Below are positions 6,327 to 10,931 of a DNA stretch of 10,931 nt, piece by piece. The notes below the pieces were generated by a model, which was not told the origin of the DNA, ran no database searches, and saw only the letters and a program-made list of their open reading frames with translations. A program made the translations under genes and the position numbers. The number at the start of each line of letters is the position of its first letter. Within the stretch, counting starts at the first letter, position 1. This DNA comes from Planctomycetota bacterium (GTDB taxonomy: Bacteria > Planctomycetota > Planctomycetia > Pirellulales > Pirellulaceae): positions 1 to 10,931 of the forward strand of contig JAJSAJ010000825.1 in assembly GCA_024274855.1 (NCBI GenBank), read 5' to 3'.

Positions 6327-8642
6327 ATGAACCGAAAACACGCGACTGTCCTTTTCCTGTTACTGGCATCCTTCTCCGGGCGACTCTGGGGCCTGGATTA
6401 TCCGGGCACGTCACCTGGTGAAGCGAGCAGTTCAACGCAAAGCCAATCGTTTACGCTGGCGAACCAGGTACTCAGTGCCCGGTGGACACGCAATGCGGAC
6501 CGGATCACCGCGTTGAGCTTCACCAACAAGCAAACAGGCCGAGCGTTGCGATTGGGCGACGGCTATCTACCGAAGATCGTACTGGCTGACGGACGGACGA
6601 TCGATCTGGCGGTAGCGACTCCGACGACGCGGGCACATCTGGTAAAGAATGCGGTTGTCGCCGCCTATACGGATGGAGCTTCCGGCTTGAATATCAGGTG
6701 GTCCGCCCGGTTGAACGACGATGCAAACTACATCATCCAAACGTTGGAACTAACTGCGAAGAAGCAGGCGGGTATTGAACAGCTGGTTTTCGTGAACGCG
6801 AGTCTTGACGGTGCGAAGCAGGTAGGACGAGTTGATGGTTCGGTGGTTGTGTGTGGCAACATGTTCCTGGCCGTTGAACATCCGTTGGCCAAGAATACCG
6901 TGAATAAAGCTGATCGAGTACTCTGTGCTTTGCCACGCGGAAACGTTCTCAAAGTGGGCCAGACCTGGCGTTACACTTCGGTGATCGGCGTGGTTCCGCG
7001 CGGCCAATTGCGCCGCGGGTTCCTATATTATTTGGAGCAACGGCGTGTACACGCGTACCGCCCGTTTCTGCATTACAACAGCTGGTATCATTTGAACATC
7101 GGACGGCCGGATAACCACATGACCGAAGCCGAGTGTCTGGCGACCATTGAGAACATTGGACGCGAATTGGTCACTCGGCGTGGAGTGAAACTTGACGCAT
7201 TCGTCTGGGACGACGGCTGGGACGATTTCAACACGCTTTGGGGCTTCCACAAGGACTTCCCGAACGGGTTCAAGAAGCTCCAGCACGCGGGGGCCAAGTT
7301 CGGCGCGGCACAGGGCGTCTGGATGTCACCGTGGGGTGGTTACGGAAAACCGAAGCAAAAACGCATCGCCTATGGCGCGTCAAAGGGCTATGAAACCAAC
7401 CGAAACGGATTCTCCATGGCCGGAGCGAAGTATCGATCCGCGTTTCTCAACGTCTGCCTGATGATGATGAAGCAACACGGTGTCGTCTTCTTCAAGTTCG
7501 ACGGGATGGGCGCCGGTGGCGGCACGGGCGCGGCCAGCGAATTGGCCGACGATGTCGATGCCGTACTGCAATTGACTGGCCAGCTGCGCCGCGAAAACCC
7601 CAGCCTGTTCATCAGCGCCACCGTCGGAACCTGGGCCAGTCCTTTCTGGACACTCTATGCCGATTCAATCTGGAGGCAAGGCGGAGACACCGGTTTTCAC
7701 GGTCCCGGCAACACTCGCCAACAGTGGATCACTTACCGCGACATGTTCTGCTATCGGCGCGTCGTCAAATGGGGGCCGCTCTACCCACTCAACTCACTCA
7801 TGCTACACGGACCCTGTATTGGCGAGCGGGCAAACCCGGCCAAGATGAGTCGCGATGTGCAAGCCGTGTCGGATGAGATCTGGACGTTTTTCGGATCCGG
7901 TACGAATCTACAGGAATTGTACATCAGTCCGCACTTGTTGACCCAGAACATGTGGGATCAACTTGCGACTGCCGCCAAGTGGTCGCGTACCAATTCCGAC
8001 ATTCTGGTCGATACGCACTGGATCGGTGGCGACCCGGGGTCCGGCGAAGCATACGGCTGGGCGTCCTGGCAACCGCGTGGGGGAATCGTGGTTCTGCGAA
8101 ATCCATCGGACAAACCAGCGTCTTTCCAGCTGGAACTCGCCCGCGACCTGGAACTTCTCGATCCCTACTTGACCGACTATCTGTTGACGTCCCCGCGCAA
8201 AAACCAACGAATCAAGTCGCTTCGTGTTAAGGCGATTGAACCGGTCCGCATCGAGCTTGAACCATTCGAAGTTCTCGTTTTCGAAGCAACCGCAGTGGAC
8301 GGCGCGCCAACATACAACGCAAAGGGCTATCGAAAACAATGTGTCGAAAGAGAGGCAGCACGGGCAAGGGCCTTTCGGACAGTTTTCGAGCCAGGGAGCA
8401 TCTGGGAATACATTTACAAAGGCCACACGTACCAACGTCGCTTCCGACCGGACGGCACGGCATCGCTCTATGCGGATGGCAAGCCGAGCGAGGCTTGGAC
8501 CGGCTTCACGTGGCGACTTGCAGGCTGTTGCCTGATCGTCGACAAGCCGGACGGCGGCATCGAACGGCATGAACTGGATAACCAAGGCCGGCTCGTCCTG
8601 CCGGCCGGCCTGGGCACGGCCCAAAAGGTGCCAGGTAAGTAG
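6327..8642 (+). CDS. Secreted alpha-galactosidase-like (melibiase / GH36-like) glycoside hydrolase
   Basis: Predicted exported hydrolase of 771 residues. A signal peptide covers about residues 1-22 (MNRKH, then core TVLFLLLASF, with likely cleavage after LWG). A beta-sandwich domain occupies about 30-250. A TIM barrel follows that resembles clan GH-D (GH27/GH36): FVWDDGWDDF at 292-301, GVWMSPWGGYG in the next strand, and VVFFKFDG with D392 as the likely nucleophile (equivalent to the Asp of K-W/Y-D in GH36). WRQGGDTGFHGPG then carries D454 as the candidate acid/base, followed by a WITYRD segment. In retaining GH-D enzymes two Asp residues do the chemistry, which fits. A small beta domain ends near 660. 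The last ~90 residues look like a separate module (W-[ED]-Y...F-x-x-D-G-T-A...W...G...D-N-x-G-R), not part of standard GH36. At 771 residues it is near GH36 size. Substrate cannot be read from the sequence: alpha-galactose and alpha-GalNAc are both plausible. It stands alone, convergent with the GH28-like gene. Confidence 0.8.
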   Translation: MNRKHATVLFLLLASFSGRLWGLDYPGTSPGEASSSTQSQSFTLANQVLSARWTRNADRITALSFTNKQTGRALRLGDGYLPKIVLADGRTIDLAVATPTTRAHLVKNAVVAAYTDGASGLNIRWSARLNDDANYIIQTLELTAKKQAGIEQLVFVNASLDGAKQVGRVDGSVVVCGNMFLAVEHPLAKNTVNKADRVLCALPRGNVLKVGQTWRYTSVIGVVPRGQLRRGFLYYLEQRRVHAYRPFLHYNSWYHLNIGRPDNHMTEAECLATIENIGRELVTRRGVKLDAFVWDDGWDDFNTLWGFHKDFPNGFKKLQHAGAKFGAAQGVWMSPWGGYGKPKQKRIAYGASKGYETNRNGFSMAGAKYRSAFLNVCLMMMKQHGVVFFKFDGMGAGGGTGAASELADDVDAVLQLTGQLRRENPSLFISATVGTWASPFWTLYADSIWRQGGDTGFHGPGNTRQQWITYRDMFCYRRVVKWGPLYPLNSLMLHGPCIGERANPAKMSRDVQAVSDEIWTFFGSGTNLQELYISPHLLTQNMWDQLATAAKWSRTNSDILVDTHWIGGDPGSGEAYGWASWQPRGGIVVLRNPSDKPASFQLELARDLELLDPYLTDYLLTSPRKNQRIKSLRVKAIEPVRIELEPFEVLVFEATAVDGAPTYNAKGYRKQCVEREAARARAFRTVFEPGSIWEYIYKGHTYQRRFRPDGTASLYADGKPSEAWTGFTWRLAGCCLIVDKPDGGIERHELDNQGRLVLPAGLGTAQKVPGK

Positions 8643-8670
8643 AGCCACTGAAAACGAGCTGGCAGTCTGC

Positions 8671-8697
8671 ACTCGGGGCGCTTTACGCTCTCCGAGT
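8671..8697. terminator. Terminator-like hairpin after the melibiase-like gene
   Basis: ACTCGGGG pairs with CTCCGAGT (one G-T wobble), then one mismatch and two more pairs close a 5-base TTTAC loop. It starts 28 bases after the stop codon and is followed only by TTAGC, so the T run is weak. A role in ending the rightward transcript is plausible but not proven. Confidence 0.4.
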
Positions 8698-8776
8698 TTA
8701 GCGGAATAACGAACCAATGCGAAAAGACTCAGGAACGCATCCGTCCATTATGCCGATCGCATATGCAAGACAATTT

Positions 8777-8839
8777 GAACAGAAGGGAACAGAGACAACA
8801 GAGAGGCGAGTTCTCCGTTTCCTCTGTTACCTCCTGTTT
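8777..8839. repeat. Imperfect palindromic intergenic repeat
   Basis: The left arm at 8777-8794 (GAACAGAAGGGAACAGAG) matches the reverse complement of the right arm at 8822-8839 (CTCTGTTACCTCCTGTTT) at 15 of 18 positions, with a 27-base loop. AACAG also recurs directly within the left part, so other pairings are possible. The element lies between two convergent genes, where a bidirectional terminator or dispersed repeat is expected. An open frame running through it (from 8717) translates the repeat and then the antisense of the GH28-like gene, and is not considered a gene. Similar AACAGAG/CTCTGTT repeats are known to me from other environmental genomes, a point from memory only. Confidence 0.55.
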
Positions 8840-8880
8840 AACATGGACAGATACTCAGGAACTCCCAAATGCCGGCGGGC

Positions 8881-10515
8881 CTACTTCCTGTTCCCGGCCA
8901 TGAAAATGTCTTCGTTCGCGGTTCCTTTCCCACGCTTCACCGGCTCCGCCGCATTGGTAAGATCATTGTGCAGGATACTAATACGTGACGAGTTTCTGGC
9001 GTCAATAAAACACTTCATCTTCCCGGATGGACGACAACCAGTAACCAATGCATGGGAAACTCCGTCCATGATCATGCAGGCCGGAGTTTCGGGCTCAACG
9101 GTCCCATTCACACGGACGAGATCGAATCCGACCACATCCTCAAAAACAAACGCGGGCCGCTGATCGGCCTTGTCGTAGTCTACTTGGACGTTCTCGAATG
9201 TGATATCGCTTGCATGGCGCACAAAGATTCCGTAGGAGGGAAGTCTACCGAATTGTGTGAATCGAGGGTATGCTTCCTCTTCTTCGGGAATCACGCGGTC
9301 GATCAATTCCCGGTTCCCACCCCCAACGAAAGTGAGTCGAACATTGTGGAGCGTGATATCTTCTACCGGATGGTTCGGAATGCCGGAAATGGAACACCCA
9401 GTAACACCGATCCCCGTGGCTTGGATATTGCTGATCGTGACTACGCGCAGGGAACCGATTCCCGGCCGAGCGACCTTTTCTTTCCGCTCCCATTTCCAGG
9501 TTCCACGAGCGCCCCCGGGGCCTTTGGACAGAAACGGTCGGGCTCGATTCCCAAGCCGTATAAAAATTGCGGTTCCGCAGTTGTTCATAACGATATTGTT
9601 GATACAAACTCGCTCAAGCCGGCCCCCATCGACCATTTGAAGCGTCACCGCAGCATTACCGGTATTGTGAATCACGCTGTTACAGAACGTAATATTTTCA
9701 AACCCACCATTCGATTCGGTACCAAGTTTAAAGGCATTGCATCGTGAACTGAGCACGCAGTTCGTGACCACGACATTCTTACAGGGACGATCCGACGTGG
9801 CCTTCAATACGATACTATCATCTACGCTACGGATACTGCAGTTCGAGATTCGGACCCCGTTGTAACTGTCGATATCAATTCCATCGTTGTTCCCCGCCAC
9901 CAGGCTATTGACGCGAACTCCGTCGATGACGACATCCTCGCAAGCCAGGTAATGCTGGACCCACATCGGCGAATTGACGATAGTAATATCCCGGACCATG
10001 ACATTCTTGCACTCAATGAATCGGAATAAGTAAGGGCGTTTCTTGTACGCCGGATCCGACCGGGTCTGGATCCGACCAAACACCTCGCCTTGCCCATCCA
10101 CAATCCCCTGCCCCAAGATGGAGACATGCTGGACTCTCTCCGCATAAATCAAGGACCGTTCAGTATAGTTATCCGTGTACGACCGATACGTGCACATGGT
10201 GACCGGATAGTCTTTCAGATTTGTGCTTCCGAGTATCACCGAACCCGCATCCAGGTAAAGACTGACATAATTCTTCAAGAAAAGGGTACCGGACAAATAC
10301 CTGCCGGCCGGAAAAAACACCGTTCCGCCACCACGCGTACTTACCGTGTCAATCGCTTTTTGAATGGCTTTGGTGTCAAGTGTTTTCCCATCGCCACGTG
10401 CTCCGAATTCCTTGACGGATAGGTGCGCTAACGCGGCCTGAGCGGCGAGCAAAACCAGCAAGCTAACGCATGCAGTAAAGACTGCACGTTTCAAGAGTCG
10501 ACTGAAAACGTTCAT
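8881..10515 (-). CDS. Secreted GH28-type beta-helix glycoside hydrolase (polygalacturonase-like)
   Basis: Predicted exported right-handed parallel beta-helix protein of 544 residues. The ATG at 10515 is chosen because AGGAG lies 7 bases upstream and because it opens a signal peptide (basic start SRLLKR, core VSLLVLLAAQAA, cleavage near ALA, residue 30). The open frame continues upstream to 10635 without signal-like character. The mature start, SVKEFGARGDGKTLDT, followed by GGGTVFFPAGRY, is the standard N-terminal cap of the pectate-lyase/GH28 superfamily. Of the GH28 catalytic motifs, NxD is present as NNDG (D211) and the Asp pair as VDDS (D232-D233). The usual G-H-G histidine motif is replaced by LGTESNGG (264-271), and R-I-K by R-L-G near 320. 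The replacements occur in a recognised bacterial GH28 subgroup as I recall it, so activity is likely but the substrate may not be plain polygalacturonan. A ~30-residue charged insertion follows the R-L-G position. An incomplete CZB gene lies 153 bases upstream on the same strand. Confidence 0.82.
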   Translation of the reverse strand: MNVFSRLLKRAVFTACVSLLVLLAAQAALAHLSVKEFGARGDGKTLDTKAIQKAIDTVSTRGGGTVFFPAGRYLSGTLFLKNYVSLYLDAGSVILGSTNLKDYPVTMCTYRSYTDNYTERSLIYAERVQHVSILGQGIVDGQGEVFGRIQTRSDPAYKKRPYLFRFIECKNVMVRDITIVNSPMWVQHYLACEDVVIDGVRVNSLVAGNNDGIDIDSYNGVRISNCSIRSVDDSIVLKATSDRPCKNVVVTNCVLSSRCNAFKLGTESNGGFENITFCNSVIHNTGNAAVTLQMVDGGRLERVCINNIVMNNCGTAIFIRLGNRARPFLSKGPGGARGTWKWERKEKVARPGIGSLRVVTISNIQATGIGVTGCSISGIPNHPVEDITLHNVRLTFVGGGNRELIDRVIPEEEEAYPRFTQFGRLPSYGIFVRHASDITFENVQVDYDKADQRPAFVFEDVVGFDLVRVNGTVEPETPACMIMDGVSHALVTGCRPSGKMKCFIDARNSSRISILHNDLTNAAEPVKRGKGTANEDIFMAGNRK

Positions 10516-10522
10516 GGAAGAT

Positions 10523-10527
10523 CTCCT
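10523..10527 (-). promoter_or_regulatory. Ribosome binding site of the GH28-like gene
   Basis: Minus-strand AGGAG sits 7 bases before the ATG at 10515. It is the strongest Shine-Dalgarno match in the window and rules out the longer in-frame extension. Confidence 0.7.
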
Positions 10528-10668
10528 GGTCAATCGGCAATTGCGCCAGCGAGGTGTGCATGAATCTACGATGGCCGCGACCGACCCAAAATGAATTGGA
10601 CCAAGCTCGCTGAGTTCCCGCCAACGGACAATCACCGTCTTAACACCTTCCGACAGTCTGCCCAGTTG

Positions 10669-10931
10669 TTACCTGTCCTTATACGAACTCTTCCAGGCGG
10701 ACATGGCAAGTGTCAGATGCGACGAAACCATTCCAAAACGGCTTCGCAAGGCAACGGCCTCCCTGGCCTCTTTCGTGTGGCCCGAAAGGGCCAGACCAAG
10801 TATATCGGAGACAACCTGATGGAACTCTTTGTGTAAGTCGCTCACGTTCACAAAATGGTCCGATGATTTTTCCTCGGCCGACAAGGACGCCAGCCATTTA
10901 CCAAACTCGCAATCGCTGTCCGACCGAACAC
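10669..10931 (-). CDS. C-terminal end of a CZB (chemoreceptor zinc-binding) domain protein, partial
   Basis: The frame enters from the right edge and runs 86 codons to a TAA at 10669-10671, so the 5' end lies outside the window. The visible part begins DSDCEFGKWL, which matches the Cys-containing motif of CZB domains (C-x-x-G-K-W-L, Cys codon at 10909-10911). It continues with SDLHKEFHQVV, which carries the later His positions, and ends with a helix. CZB domains bind zinc through one Cys and three His and are found at the C-terminus of chemoreceptors, on diguanylate cyclases, or as stand-alone proteins. Which of these applies cannot be seen here. The first His ligand would lie upstream of the window. 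It points the same way as the GH28-like gene, 153 bases away with no terminator seen, so read-through is possible. Confidence 0.72.
   Translation of the reverse strand, partial: VRSDSDCEFGKWLASLSAEEKSSDHFVNVSDLHKEFHQVVSDILGLALSGHTKEAREAVALRSRFGMVSSHLTLAMSAWKSSYKDR

Noticed and set aside
7908..8717. 269-codon open frame on the minus strand
   Set aside because: It is antisense to the melibiase-like gene and its downstream gap. It has no signal peptide or domain pattern.
8717..9163. 148-codon open frame on the plus strand in the convergent gap
   Set aside because: Its first part translates the palindromic repeat at 8777-8839 and its second part is antisense to the GH28-like gene.
9052..9747. 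231-codon open frame on the plus strand
   Set aside because: It is antisense to the GH28-like beta-helix gene, whose motifs and ribosome site are convincing.

Overview
The window looks like a piece of a chromosome from a heterotrophic, polysaccharide-degrading bacterium, most likely a planctomycete of the Pirellulales type. The taxonomy is inferred from gene content and style, not from a marker gene. The signs are a very large secreted protein with a DUF4091/GH123-type catalytic domain, a melibiase-like hydrolase with an extra C-terminal module, an M48 peptidase fused to a TerB-like domain, moderate GC by eye, loosely packed genes, and imperfect palindromic repeats between genes.

Layout. Positions 1-293 are a leader with a perfect TATAAT box (69-74) and a hairpin made of two identical 8-bp palindromes (177-197). 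Gene 1 (294-3848, +) is a secreted 1184-residue GH123-like protein with two carbohydrate-binding-like domains. Convergent to it is a two-gene unit on the minus strand: an M48 metallopeptidase with a C-terminal TerB-like domain (4532-5878), followed after 4 bases by a 149-residue YbjN / type III chaperone-like protein (4078-4527). A 448-base divergent intergenic region (5879-6326) holds a nested inverted repeat. Gene 4 (6327-8642, +) is a secreted melibiase-like glycoside hydrolase. The 238-base convergent gap after it holds a terminator-like hairpin and a second palindromic repeat. Gene 5 (8881-10515, -) is a secreted GH28-type beta-helix protein. The right edge (10669-10931, -) holds the C-terminal end of a chemoreceptor zinc-binding (CZB) domain protein.

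How they fit. Three of the six genes encode exported carbohydrate-active proteins of different folds: an N-acetylgalactosaminidase-like TIM barrel, an alpha-galactosidase-like TIM barrel and a pectinase-like beta-helix. They could attack one complex Gal/GalNAc/GalA-containing glycan outside the cytoplasm. They are not one operon: they lie on both strands with their own leaders, and no transporter, sulfatase, SusCD pair or sugar regulator is visible. The M48-TerB/YbjN-like pair is a separate, probably cytoplasmic unit of unknown role and is the least conventional part of the window. I see no CRISPR array, RNA gene, insertion sequence or defence island.
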